This document shows positions 24,731 to 35,311 of a stretch of 64,000 nt of DNA, one piece after another. Below the pieces are notes generated by a model that saw only the letters and a program-made list of their open reading frames with translations, searched no databases and was not told the DNA's origin. Every line of letters begins with the position of its first letter. Position 1 is the stretch's first letter. Made by a program: the position numbers and the translations under genes. Source of the stretch: Atrina japonica (Eukaryota; Mollusca; Bivalvia; Pterioida; Pinnidae); NCBI GenBank assembly GCA_030159075.1, contig BROG01000006.1:1320001-1384000 (forward strand). Reading direction: 5' to 3'.

Positions 24731-25280
24731 AGCAAAGTAATTCTTATGTCAATTAATTTCCAGAGACAGTTGTATGTCATTTCAATACTAAACGGCATCA
24801 TGGTAATTACCTAGTTGGTAATTACAAATGTAAGTACATATATGCCTTGAAAAATAATTCTACAATCAAACAGTCCATGGGCACAAGTCAGCTAAAACGT
24901 GGGTACAAGTCAGCCAATTCACTTAAGTACAAGTTGTGACGGGTACATATACAAGATGACTATAACCTATATTGTGAACTTATTCATCTGAGATTGCCTT
25001 GAATATTATGCAACACGGTCATATTTATTGTAATTTCGAGTGAAATTTTTTTTTTTACTTTCAAACAGAGAAACACTTAGAAGCATAATTAATGGTAAGT
25101 TTATAATTTTATATAAGCATGATGAAAAGCAACATTATCAGTTTAAACAAAGTTAACACCTTAGCTGAGTGTACACGGACGGTCATGGGCTTTTAAATGT
25201 GCTACAAACCAAAGGGAGCTAACCCAGGTGGATAGTTAAACTACAAATAAAACTGTATCAGTGTAGATACATAGTAAAAT
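24731..25280. other. Unique AT-rich spacer
   Basis: Separates the two copies of the ~265-bp repeat. No supported feature. Confidence 0.5.
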
Positions 25281-25545
25281 CCATATAACCTGGCTGGGTG
25301 GAGTCTTGTGAACCCTTTCTTGATCTGGACGAGTTTAAAGTTTAAGTAAATAAAGCATAACATTAAAATTACACTGACTAGCCATAATCTTTCCTACTTG
25401 TCACCAAACATAAGAGAGTATCCAGTGAAGAATAAATCGTTTTTCCCGGTGCAGCTTGTCATAACTGAAAAGAGAGTAGAATCATCCGTATGAAAATCAA
25501 AAGGTTACTCCGCCCCGCCATCTTATATATAGGACAATACCTGTG
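25281..25545 (+). repeat. ~265-bp dispersed repeat, copy 2
   Basis: Same motif order as copy 1: CCATATAACCTGGCTGGGTG, TGATCTGGACGAGTTTAAAG, TAAATAAAGCATAAC, GAGAGTATCCAGTGAAGAAT, GTAGAATCATCCG, GGACAATACC. Partial relatives lie at 32590-32660 (plus) and 44470-44640 (minus). Confidence 0.85.
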
Positions 25546-26055
25546 AAATCATCATTAAGTGAATGACTTGCAACTTTTATACTTTGACCAAAACCTTAAG
25601 CAGATGGACTGATATGGAACTGAAAACCACATCATTCACAAACAAAATTAATTTGGATAGAGATTAATCTGCAAACCAAGAGAGAGACTCCAAACTGAGG
25701 TCCATGTAACCAAGGAAACCAACTCAGATGAACCAAGGATGAGAGTTGGTCTCAAGCAGATTGGGTATCAAGTTGTCCTTCAACTGTATAACCTTGATGA
25801 TATATTCCCATGCTTGTATAAGTTGTTAAACTAAGGTAACAGTTAGGAGGTTTCATAGCTGAGTTGATACAGAGTATTCTAAAACACAAGTTTTTCTCAA
25901 TAAAACTAAAATTGATAAAAAATTTACACAAAGTTCATCCACTGATAATATATGATGAAGTAAATTTATTTATTTCCATTAATGACTATTGAGCAGAAAC
26001 GATATACACCTGGTTCATATCTGGGGTGATGATGACCCCATTATACTCTCTCCTA
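25546..26055. other. Unique AT-rich spacer
   Basis: No supported feature. Confidence 0.5.
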
Positions 26056-26082
26056 ATATATATATATATATATATATATATA
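26056..26082. repeat. (TA)n microsatellite
   Basis: About 13 TA repeats directly before the 39-bp array. Confidence 0.95.
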
Positions 26083-26084
26083 AA

Positions 26085-26635
26085 CATTGAAAAAGTATAC
26101 ATAAGGCTCTCTGTTCTGTCAGTAAAGATATACTCTAGAACTAGGCTCTCTGCTATGTCAGTGAAGATATACTCTAGAACTAGGCTCTCTGCTCTGTCAG
26201 TAAAATATACTCTAGAACCAGCTCTCTGCTCTGCCATAAAAATACTCAAGAGCTTGGCTCTCTGCTCTGTCACTAAAATATACACTTAAGAACTAGACAC
26301 TCTCACTGCTGCGACAGTAGAATATACTCTAGAACCAAGCTCTCTGCTCTGTCAGTAAAAATATACTTTAGAACCAGGCCCTCTGGTCCGTCTCTAAGAT
26401 ATACTCCAAAACCAGGCTCTCTTCTCTGTCACTGAAATAAACTTCAGAACCAGACTCTCAGCTCTGTCAGTAAAAATAAAAAATACTCTAGAACTAGGCT
26501 CTCTACTCAGTCACACAAATAAACTCCAAAACCAGTCTCTTTGCTCTGTCACTAAAATATACTCTAGAACTAAGTTCCCAGCTCTGTAAGTAAATATATA
26601 CTCTAGAACTTAGCTCTCTGATCTGTCAGTAAAAA
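26085..26635. repeat. Tandem array, ~39-bp unit
   Basis: About 14 copies of a unit with GGCTCTCTGCTCTGTCAGTA and AATATACTCTAGAACTA. The first copies are exactly 39 bp (13 codons), which opens both strands over 25986-26289. Later copies vary in length and base content. Confidence 0.93.
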
Positions 26636-26639
26636 TGGA

Positions 26640-27185
26640 GTGAACACACAGAGTAGAAATGTTTTAACTAAGTGAGTGGGTTTATTCATTAATGAAATTG
26701 TTCATTATCAAATAAATATTATACAATGATTATAAACAATTTTCTCTCATTCCTCTTTCATGTAACTTATTACTTATTCTTAATGCCATTCCTAGCTACA
26801 GTGTGCACCTATTAAATCTCTTAAAATGTCACTTAACCCGACTAATTACATAAAAATGTATTTTATACGATGTTCCACTATCAGCTCCCTGAAAAAATTA
26901 ATAGACATTAGTCAGAAAGTCTGGTAGTTATTCTGTTGATAGTTCGCTTAAATTAAACAACGTGAAAGGCAAACTTTCCTGATCACCTTTGATAAAGATT
27001 ATGTTTGTATAAATTCCATGGAGCATATCCATTTTATTTCTCTGGTATTTTTTTCTGTAGCTATATTTGTTTGTTTCCAATCGTTCTTTTTATTATTATT
27101 ATTCTCATTTCATTTTCACTGTGATCTTTATGCTATTGTTGCTGTTGTTTTCCTGTGTTTTACTTCTAGTGCTGTTTTCTATTTT
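26640..27185. other. Unique, T-rich toward its end
   Basis: No supported feature. The 79-codon plus frame at 27018-27257 is F/V/G-rich because it reads poly-T and poly-G. Confidence 0.5.
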
Positions 27186-27187
27186 CT

Positions 27188-27345
27188 TGGGGTTTTTTTT
27201 GGGGGGGAGGGGGGGGGGGTTGGCAGATGGGTGGTTGTGAATAGGATTTCTTTTTAAGGGGTTGGGTGGGGAGGGTTTCTTGTGTATGAGGGTTTCTGTC
27301 TGTTTTTGTATGTGTATTTGTTTGTATGTGTGTGGTTGTGTGTTT
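27188..27345. repeat. G/T-rich low-complexity tract
   Basis: Runs of G (two blocks of at least 7 around 27199-27219), followed by GGGTGGGGAGGG and TGTGTG-rich sequence on the plus strand. Confidence 0.85.
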
Positions 27346-27773
27346 CTCCCACTCAAGAACCTTTCAACTCATAATATGGAAATGCCACCCATTGTTAGTG
27401 TGTGTTTCTGTATCTGTGTACCTCTCCCTCTGTTATTTTTTATTTTCTATTCTGTTATTTTTGCTTCATTACTTGTTTTAATGATGCAGAACTTTGATAT
27501 ATCTAGGGCATGTAGCACCAGTGCTATGTTATGCTATGCCAATATCATTGCAATTTTACTTATCTAAATAAAGTCATATAAGTGTTTGGCTTCTGACAAA
27601 GTTTGGCAAAAAGTTTCCTAATCCATAGGCGTAGGAACCCCCCCCCCCCTCCACTTTATTCAAATGTATTTTTTTTTATATCATCATCATGTCTGGTATC
27701 CTGAAAAAGGTTATTCCCAGAACGTTTAAAAATTCCTCATCATGCTCATGCATTTTTGATTGCTAAAACTCAA
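27346..27773. other. Spacer with a poly-C run
   Basis: A C homopolymer of about 10 bases near 27639-27649 is the only notable element. Confidence 0.5.
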
Positions 27774-27775
27774 TT

Positions 27776-27814
<39 letters not shown>

Positions 27815-27866
27815 ATGATAAGTGGTACCGGGGGCGGGGTGGGGGGGGGGGGGGGGGGGGGGGGGG
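27774..27866 (+). repeat. Paired poly-G tracts (quadruplex-prone)
   Basis: A poly-T run, then 29 consecutive G (27786-27814), a 26-base spacer containing GATGATAAGTGGTACC, then 26 consecutive G (27841-27866). GATGATAAGT follows both tracts, which suggests a local duplication. Exact run lengths are likely unreliable in any assembly. Confidence 0.9.
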
Positions 27867-29641
27867 ATGATAAGTCAATCTAATAAAAAACCAATCTCTA
27901 ATTGCTCCCATTCTCTGATGTGTGGCATAGAGGATATAATGCAATCTGCTATGAGGTCACATACTGGTGACCTCTCGTAGATGTGTGATATTCGATCAAT
28001 AAAAATGCATCTTACAACCAAAGTATTGAAAGTACTGATAACTAATCATTATAATCAGAGACATATATATATATATAAAATGATAATTTATGTACTTCCC
28101 CCCAGTAGCACTTAAATCTCTAGGTCAATATGTGTATAAGTAAAACATTTCCCCAGCTTCAAAGAACACTGCGAGTTTATCATCAGTTAAGATCATGTGA
28201 AGATCATTGGACAAAGCTTCTAGTGTCCAACTTCACAGTGAGATGCCATTACATGTAACTGGACCACAAACTCATTTGCATATTAATCCTGCACAAGAAT
28301 TGTAAACAATCTGGTCAATCGCTTTTAACGTCAATTTTGTTACAAGTGTATAATGTTCAGTTATAATTGAAAAGTAAGATTTAAAAGCAACTTTTAAATA
28401 TCTTAAAACTCATAAAGGACGCTAGGCTGACTTTTTGTAGCATATGTTTCGACAAGTCTTCAAGACCTATATTATTCAGCGAATCGATACTTTTATTTTT
28501 GTCAATTCAAAAAGCATATATTTACGAATAAAAGTGTGATCTGAACATTTCAATCTTGAAGTTGAGTTTATGTTGCTGAAATGCACATACATGTGTAATT
28601 TCCCATCAATATAATGTGTTATTAACCCCAAACTGCAAAATGTGCTTAAATGACATGATCCCAAGAAGTTTACTTATCACAACATTACTGAGTTGGCAAA
28701 GAGTCGTTTATTTCATAAAAAAGAAAACCATCAGTCCGCAAATTTCCATCGAAATAAATTTGTGATTCATCCAGGTTTTTGAATATAATTATAATTAATA
28801 ATAATATTTTGTGTATGGAAGCTAGAAAATACCTCATCAGTCTTCCAAATTAATCTAACAACAAAATATTCTTAACGATAAAGTGGTCATAATCCAGTGT
28901 CAGGAGGAAAAGATACTAGGCTGAAATTCTATCCCAATTTTCATAACAATTTTTGCTGATCCAACCTTCTTTTGAGAAGGATTATCAATGTGATTTATTA
29001 GCGAATTGCTCTGTATATTTCATGTTAGGGTGCAGAAAAATGCATCTACGGGATTCCAAATTAAAAAAAATTAACTGAAAGATACGTAAAATCTGACCCC
29101 TCTAATGAAATATTGCCTCACAATTAATCAAATACTTAGAAATATGTGCTGTGACCAGGAATTACATGCTCCCTAAAGTTGATAAATAACTGTAAACCCT
29201 TTAGTTTTTCTTTAAGAAGTCGGAATATTAAAAACAAAATCCCCAAAGTTTTCGATAAAGTAAGCGTAAAACCTTAAATATTATATAAGAATTTGGAATT
29301 ATTAAATACAAAGTCCGCAAAATTTTTTGTGCCTCACTCCATTCGGCAAATATATTGAAAAATTTGCACCCCTCCCACTTAAAATCCTCAATATGCTTTT
29401 GATAAAGAGTCCATTATTTTCCAGGGGCTGACGAGATTGATATGTTATGATATGTATTATATAAATTTCCCTACACACTGGGCCTCAATCCCAATGTACT
29501 TTTAGGTACGGTATGCAAATTAATTTGTTTGAGGCTCCATGTTGTATGCGCAATTATTTGATCTACCTGATGATAAAATTTACATGAGAGGTAAAATATT
29601 TCTTAAAATAGTGCATCAACTTGAAGGTCACAGTCCTGCTG
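27867..29641. other. Longest stretch of apparently unique sequence
   Basis: About 1.8 kb of AT-rich sequence with a small (AT)n at 28065-28077. No convincing exon is seen; the open frames (28476-28664 minus, 29539-29727 plus) have no supporting context. Confidence 0.5.
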
Positions 29642-29731
29642 TTAACTCATCAACCCCTGAAAAACAATGGACTCTTCTGCATATCAATGACTTAGACCAG
29701 TCCAAATGTGTCTTTAGAGGTGAATGATTAA
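29642..29731 (+). mobile_element. ~90-bp palindromic MITE, TTAA-ended (copy 3)
   Basis: TTAACTCATCAACCCCTGAA ... AACAATGGACTCTTCTGCAT ... TCCAAATGTGTCTTTAGAGG ... GATTAA; the same orientation as 21234-21323. Confidence 0.82.
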
Positions 29732-29818
29732 AGTACCCCCAGGGTAAGAATAGGGACCTACATGTAAAATTTTAAAAAATCTAATTCTTTATTATTCTCC
29801 TCAAACTAGCCTGTTTCA

Positions 29819-30091
29819 TCTCATATCAATTTTTATTATTAATTCTTTTTTATTTGAATAATGTTTTATGCCATATTTAACAATTTTTTCAGTTTCATGG
29901 TGAGAGTCAGTTTTTAACAGTGGAGGAGAGATCCGACTAAAAATGTATCCGGGAATAGACCATAGCCCTTCCCTGAGTAAACTGACAAACTTTCTCATAA
30001 AAATCTGTTTTAGGTTCCAGCTTAAACCTGCGTTGACCAGAAGTAAGAGACTTCATGGTTCAAAGCGCGATGCTCTAACCACTCTCATATC
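29819..30091 (-). mobile_element. tRNA-derived SINE (family 1), diverged, 5' truncated
   Basis: Tail on the plus strand: ATGTTTTATGCCATATTTAA; head end: GCGCGATGCTCTAACCACTC. The first bases of the tRNA-like head are missing. A 9-bp direct repeat, TCTCATATC, flanks it (29819-29827 and 30083-30091). Confidence 0.85.
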
Positions 30092-30194
30092 TAGACAATA
30101 CTTACATGTATATCAATAAGATTAGCTGAAATATTAGAAAAATATGGCCTCTTAAAGACCAACACCAAATGAAATCCGATTATTTATAAAAGTC

Positions 30195-30473
30195 TTAAAG
30201 TAGGAACCTGATTTTTGAATGGTGTTTTACACCACACTCAACAATTTTTCAGTTATATGGTGGCAGCCAGTTTTTACTGGTGGAGGAAAGAATCCGGTTA
30301 CAATGTACCCTGGAAGAGACTACTGGCTTTCCGAAAGTAAACTAACAAACTTTCTCACAAAAATCAGTTTAGGTTCTTGATCGGGACTCGAACTTGCGCT
30401 GACAGGAAGTGAGAGACTTCATGATTTAAAGTGTGATGCTCTAACCACTCAGCCATGGTGGCCCCTTAAAGTA
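30195..30473 (-). mobile_element. tRNA-derived SINE (family 1), nearly full length
   Basis: Plus-strand reading: GTGTTTTACACCACACTCAA ... TTTTTCAGTTATATGGTGGC ... GGGACTCGAAC (B box complement) ... ATGCTCTAACCACTCAGCCA. An 8-bp direct repeat, TTAAAGTA, flanks it (30195-30202 and 30466-30473). This copy lies about 100 bp from the previous one in the same orientation. Confidence 0.9.
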
Positions 30474-31102
30474 TGAAGTAAGCTACAAGATAGAGAAAGT
30501 CAAGAAAATTAGGTTTAATCAAAATCATAAATTATGTATAACTGTAGCAATGGCTAGACTCCCACTCAAAATTCTCCATCAAAGAAATCTACTTCACAAT
30601 TCACATCAATCTCTTTTCTGTGAAAAGAAAATCTGCAGCTTAAAAGTTTTGATTTTACACGACACTGCATGACTGTAGAGATTTAAAGTTTTCAATTTCT
30701 AAATAATTGAAACACCTGATTAATTTCAGGTATGATGTATTTCATACTAGATAATAACAAATATCTATGGACTGTTAAAAATTCTTAAAATGATAAAATT
30801 TGAAATTTAAAATACTGGGGGGTATCCTGTAATAATGATGTAAATGGCTGAACTAGAAAATTCAAAGGGCATGAAACATAGAATTTTCTTCTCGATACAA
30901 AGATGAGTAAATCACATTTCTTAGGTGATGATGTTCAGACACTGAAATTTGTGAAATTCTGTTCATTTATTCTTTAATTATAAATACATATATCTATTAA
31001 GTGAAAGAATATTTTTTACTGCAATGTTTTTACAAAACGAAACAAAATCCCTAATTTCAAGACCTATGGGAGAAAAGAGATATTGAGATTTAAAGTTTAA
31101 AA
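30474..31102. other. Unique AT-rich spacer
   Basis: No supported feature. Confidence 0.5.
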
Positions 31103-31325
31103 AACTGCCCTGTAAACTAGTTTAAACTCACAATTCTAATACTCATGTCAGACACCCCCACCACAGATATACACTGCCCTGTAACCTAATGTTTAAACAC
31201 ACAATTCTAATACTCATGCCAGACCCTTCCCTCACCACAGATATACACTGCCCTGCATCCTAAAGTTTAAACACACAATTCTAATACACACTCCAATCTC
31301 CTACCCCTGACTTGTAACCTTAAGT
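31103..31325. repeat. Three tandem copies of a ~74-bp unit
   Basis: Each copy has AACTGCCCTGTAA or a close variant, then GTTTAAACACACAATTCTAA, then TACTCATGCCAGACCC and CACCACAGATATACACTGCC. Confidence 0.85.
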
Positions 31326-31416
31326 TTAACCCATTGACCCCTACAGACACATTTGGACTAGTCTAAGGTATTGATTTACAGAAGCGTCCATTGTTTTCCT
31401 GGGGTTGATGAGTTAA
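31326..31416 (-). mobile_element. ~90-bp palindromic MITE, TTAA-ended (copy 4)
   Basis: TTAACCCATTGACCCCTACA ... CACATTTGGACTAGTCTAAG ... TCCATTGTTTTCCTGGGGTT ... GATGAGTTAA. The clearest copy: both ends are TTAA plus an inverted AACYCATYRACCCC. Confidence 0.85.
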
Positions 31417-31626
31417 ACTACAGGATTTTAACTGTTGCAGTGTTTATTGGTTTTTATAGACTTTATATTAGAAAATAAAAAGATATACACATAGATATAC
31501 ACATATACAATGTACTTTAAAGAATTTAAATGACACTTGTTCAACAAAATGAATAAATCATTAAGTAAAAGAAAACTATATCCTCCGGCTAAAAAGTACA
31601 AAGATTTGTATAGATACATGTATATC

Positions 31627-31801
31627 TAACCAATCAACTCCTGTAGCCACATTTGGACTTACCCATTTCAAGGAACAGTAAAACCCACTCTCAGAATTCT
31701 GGAATGAATGATCTTGTATAAAACTTTTACAATGAATCTACATGCAATATTAATTTGTTCATTCCCGAATCATGACATTAGACCTTACTATTGACTGATT
31801 T
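31627..31801 (+). mobile_element. Longer MITE-related repeat (~175-200 bp family)
   Basis: AACCAATCAACTCCTGTAGC, CACATTTGGACTTACCCATT, CTCAGAATTCTGGAATGAAT, TTGTTCATTCCCGAATCATG. It is similar along its length to 50287-50505 and in parts to 34120-34312 and 44690-44815. Its right end overlaps the donor side of the exon candidate at 31789-31984. Confidence 0.65.
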
Positions 31802-31984
31802 ACGACGAGTATATATATATGACCACACGAGTTCATAACGTATCTGATGTTTATCTCCCTTGGATTCCAGGAGATATTGTTGGAACTGTGCGGAGCGCAG
31901 TAACCTTTTGATTCGATCACTTACTCGGTACACAATGGTGTTGGTCCTTACATTCTCGATCAATCTCTGGAGTTTTTCCAAATT
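31789..31984 (-). CDS. Weak candidate internal exon, unidentified gene
   Basis: On the minus strand an acceptor-like TTTTTCAAG precedes AATTTGGAAA at 31984. The frame stays open for 65 codons to a donor-like AATA|GTAAGG at 31788. The peptide starts NLEKLQRLIENVRTNTIVYR, continues with a basic, leucine-rich stretch (DRIKRLLRSAQFQQYLLE) and has protein-like composition. Two cautions apply. A stronger donor, CGA|GTAAGTG, lies inside at 31924, which would give a 60-bp exon instead. The last dozen bases also lie in a dispersed repeat. It is upstream of the ATG at 19260 on the same strand, so it would belong to a different gene. Family not recognised. Confidence 0.3.
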
Positions 31985-32097
31985 CTTGAAAAATATATAA
32001 ATGTACTGAAGATTCTGCTCTTTATAAGGTGTTGGTCTTTTCTGCATATATTTTTTATGCTGACATAGAATAAGATACCATTTGAGGCAAAAATACT

Positions 32098-32192
32098 TTT
32101 TAACAAATTCACCCCTAAAGACTCATTTGGGCTAGCCCATGTCATTAGTTTTAGGTAGATTCCATTATTGCTCAGGGGTAGATGTGTTAAAA
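32098..32192 (-). mobile_element. ~90-bp palindromic MITE, TTAA-ended (copy 5)
   Basis: TTTAACAAATTCACCCCTAA ... ACTCATTTGGGCTAGCCCAT ... TTCCATTATTGCTCAGGGGT ... GATGTGTTAAA. More diverged than copy 4. Confidence 0.75.
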
Positions 32193-32589
32193 ATGGCTAT
32201 AAATATACAGACTATATGTTTGTGAAAAGTATCTCTGTTCTGGGTAATTTGGTTTTTATATTCATTCTGCTGGTTACATGACCAAATGTTTTGGGAATGC
32301 TTTTCAGACATTGACAGAGATTTAAATGGAGAGTCCAAGGACCGACAACTCTGTGAAAGAGATTGCTTTTGATTATCAAATGGATGATATGCGTTGATAC
32401 AAAAATGAACTTTTCATCATATCCATATGGAACTTAACAGAATACGGAATACAGGAATACACGTACACTGTGTATTCATTTTATGAAAGATGTTCTACTT
32501 TTATGAGCCTTGTGCAATATACGCATATAGGTATCATATAGAGAGTGATAATTAGCTACCATTAGAACAAAGCAAGCAGTTGTTAGAGT
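32193..32589. other. Unique AT-rich spacer
   Basis: No supported feature. Confidence 0.5.
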
Positions 32590-32660
32590 CCATTTCATGT
32601 AACCTTGCAAGATGAAGTCTTGTGTGCCATTTCTTAACCCGAACGAGTTTAAATTTTAGG
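32590..32660 (+). repeat. Fragment of the ~265-bp dispersed repeat
   Basis: CATGTAACCTTGCAAGATGA, GTCTTGTGTGCCATTTCTTA and GAACGAGTTTAAATTTTAGG match the first 70 bp of the copies at 24460 and 25281. Confidence 0.65.
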
Positions 32661-32672
32661 TTTTTGTCTGTA

Positions 32673-32755
32673 TGATGTTTTATGCCACAAACAACAAGCT
32701 TTCCATTATATGGTGGCGACCAATTTTTAAATGGTGGAGGAGAGAATATATATAC
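32673..32755 (-). mobile_element. SINE family 1 tail fragment
   Basis: TGATGTTTTATGCCACAAAC, CATTATATGGTGGCGACCAA, TTAAATGGTGGAGGAGAGAA: the 3' half of family 1 without its tRNA head. Confidence 0.75.
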
Positions 32756-32994
32756 AACAAGTCTTAGCGAAAATGTGTTTCTGTCAAGATATGACTCATA
32801 CATTAGCCTCCGACAGCATAATTGTTATGAAAATGTTGACCTATCATTAACAGGTGTCTGACAACGTCATGATGAACTTCCATTTAAGTCATTTTTGTCT
32901 ACATGATATTTAAAAGTACATTTGACTTTTTACGCATTTTCCAAGTATCGCCTTTTACCTTTTATGATTAAAGTGACAATTTCTTATGGATTTT

Positions 32995-33720
32995 AGTTTT
33001 TTCTTAAAGGGGAATTGGCTGTGTTTTCTATAAACATTATTTCAATTTTTACTAGATTGATGTACAGACGTGTGCCAAAAGTGAAGATAATTTTTATTTT
33101 TCTCTATATATTTCATATAAAACCACATTTTTTAAAAACACTATTTCACAGTCATTTCCTGTTCAATTCAAATAAAATTTTCACTATAAACTATTCATGT
33201 TTTGAAGTTTCTGTGTTTTTTATGTAAATGTCCATTGTTTCGTTTAAGAGTACTGATGAGTTTTGCAGGATACAAAAATGTTATTGTCTCTTTTCAGTAT
33301 ATGTAAATAGGGAATTATGACATATTAGAATTTAATTTTCTTATAAAATTCCCAAATCTTGAAAACAGAAAATTTGAACATTATGAGCTAATACGCAATA
33401 AAACTGTTGAATATTTTAAGTTTTATGGTATAAGTTTTACCAAAATCGATTTAGAAATGACTTTTAACATGAATGTTTTGAAAATTTGCAGAATTATATG
33501 AAATATATACTAGAGAAAAAAAATTATCTTCACTTTTGGCACTATACAGTACATGCAATAACAAATATGAGATATACCAGGGCATAAAAATTCTTATATT
33601 TTTACATATTTAGTACAACTAAGGTCAGTTTCAGTGTTGTATACATATTTTCACAAAATATATAGGAATTTAAAAATTGTTATGCCTGTGTACGTGTATA
33701 TCTCTTTTTTTAAGTTTGTT
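32995..33720. repeat. Dispersed repeat interrupted by a MITE (filled site)
   Basis: The left flank (TAAAGGGGAATTGGCTGTG, then CTAGATTGATGTACA) and the right flank (AATAACAAATATGAGATATA, then CATAAAAATTCTTATATTTT) are continuous in the paralog at 35312-35580. Here they are separated by the 485-bp element at 33065-33549. Confidence 0.8.
33065..33549. mobile_element. Tc1/mariner-like MITE (485 bp) with TA target site
   Basis: The inverted ends are about 55 bp: CAGACGTGTGCCAAAAGTGA at 33065, and the reverse complement GTGCCAAAAGTGAAGATAAT at the right end (33523-33549). TA lies immediately outside each end (33063-33064 and 33550-33551). The GTGCCAAAAGTG end and TA target resemble Tc1/mariner termini. 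No transposase frame. A diverged half-copy lies at 51100-51340. Confidence 0.82.
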
Positions 33721-33894
33721 CATTAATCTCAATAGTAAAAAAAAGAAAGATAATTTTTTTGAAAAAAAAATCACAGCTATTAATGCCCATTTAATATACA
33801 GAATATTTAATTAATTAAAAACTTTTAAAACTTTATTTATTTTACAATGACTGACAAACAAGTTATATCAACTTATATTAATGTCTCTAGTTCT

Positions 33895-34080
33895 AGCTCT
33901 GATGTTAGAATGCAGGGTCATTACTGTAGGAGGAAACCAGAGTACCTGAAAAAACATGTGTCCAACTTGGCAACTGCCATACCATCTCACATGCTCCCCT
34001 GCGTAATCCAAGGATCGAACCCAGGTTGCACTGGCAAGAAGCAAGTTCACTATAACCACTGCGCTACCCAAACACCCTAA
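33895..34080 (-). mobile_element. tRNA-derived SINE (family 3)
   Basis: On the minus strand: TGTTTGGGTAGCGCAGTGGT (A-box-like), then GGGTTCGATCCTTGG (B box). The body, read on the plus strand, is GGAGGAAACCAGAGTACCTG. Neither the body nor the tail matches families 1 and 2. The overlapping frames of 77 (plus) and 67 (minus) codons are not genes. Confidence 0.8.
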
Positions 34081-34119
34081 CTATTATTGTCTCCCAAGAC
34101 TATTTCCCTTGACTTTCAA

Positions 34120-34312
34120 TTAACTAATCAACCCCTGTGGTCACATTTAGATTTGCCCAAATCAATAAATAGAATGTTAATCAAGTTAATATTGAATGTA
34201 AAATCATTTTGAAAATTTTGATTTTAAATACACTCCTGAATTTTGAAAATGGACTTTACCATTCTTTGAAATGGATTATTCCAAATAAGGCTACAGGGGT
34301 CAATGACTTGAC
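34120..34312 (+). mobile_element. MITE-related repeat (~190 bp)
   Basis: TTAACTAATCAACCCCTGTG, CACATTTAGATTTGCCCAAA, a middle that differs from the 90-bp family, then GGCTACAGGGGTCAATGACT. The ends are shared with the 90-bp TTAA family. Confidence 0.65.
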
Positions 34313-34348
34313 TGTAAAGTTTATAAAGCAAATATCTTATTTACTGAT

Positions 34349-34545
34349 ACAGTAAAACCAGCTTTAGCGAACACCTATGTATAAAGACCACCTGGTCATA
34401 GTGATCACCTATGTATAAAGACCACCTGGTCATGCAGACTGTGTTTTGCTGTCCCCAATGGTACGATTTGTGTACAAATTAGCCTCTATATAAAGACCAC
34501 CTCCCTATAAAGACTGGTTTTGTTGTGTCCCTAAGGGGGTATTCA
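34349..34545 (+). mobile_element. Dispersed element of the GACCAC class (TACAGTAAAA end)
   Basis: Begins TACAGTAAAACCAGC. It contains three or four copies of ATGTATAAAGACCACCTGGT or TATAAAGACCACCTCC, which share AAGACCACCT with the 33-bp array monomer. GGTTTTGTTGTGTCCCTAAG marks the right part. Confidence 0.65.
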
Positions 34546-34989
34546 ATTGCAGCAAATGAAATTTCTGTTCAGGTAAAAAAAATTGAATATAATCAGGAAG
34601 TAAAACAATGTTACAAAAAACAAAAGTTGCGACATTCTATTGATTTAGAGAGAACAAAACTGAAAATCCATCATTCATTAGAGAAATACAATCACATCTA
34701 CTAGTATATTTCAAACAGCCTCTATAATTTCTATGATCAGTTTCAGCTAATTAATATGACACCAAACAACAGAGTAATACCTTTTTTTTTATTAAGCAAT
34801 TAATATAGGATTTTGATTCTTCTTATTTAACATCAGGAAAGTTATTTGAACCAAAATATGTTTATCATTTACCTCCAATATCAAATTCAAACAATGAATA
34901 CATGTAAAGATCATTCCTAGTTTTTGTTTTTTAGCATCCATCCTAAAATCAAAAACCCATCTTTTTATCAAGAAGAAAAAAAAAACGAA

Positions 34990-35101
34990 AAATGATAGAA
35001 AAAAACACATGTCATGTTCTGGCTCAAACCTGAGCTGACCAGAGGTGAGAGACTCCATGATTTAAAGCGTGATCCTCTAACCACTCGACCACCGAGGCCC
35101 C
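34990..35101 (-). mobile_element. SINE family 1, head portion
   Basis: Plus strand: TGGCTCAAACCTGAGCTGAC, AGGTGAGAGACTCCATGATT, CTCTAACCACTCGACCACCG, AGGCCCC. The tRNA-like head is present; the canonical tail is not seen immediately to the left. Confidence 0.8.
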
Positions 35102-35311
35102 ATGAATCTGAAGCATTGGTATTTTCACTGCAGGTGTTGTTCTTGTTATATTACCATTAATCTATGTAATGTAACAAGCTTACAATGTATATAGACCCTA
35201 CATGTATGAATTGCACAATTACTGTCACAATGAAACATAAAAATACAACAAAAGGAGAAATAGTCTTCGTGTGAGAGGTCAATAGAGTCTATTTTATGTA
35301 TGGTGTATTTA

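Noticed and set aside
27018..27567. Plus-strand frames of 79 and 101 codons, and the 83-codon minus frame
   Set aside because: They read poly-T/poly-G low-complexity sequence; amino-acid content (F, G, V or P, N, K) follows the base bias.
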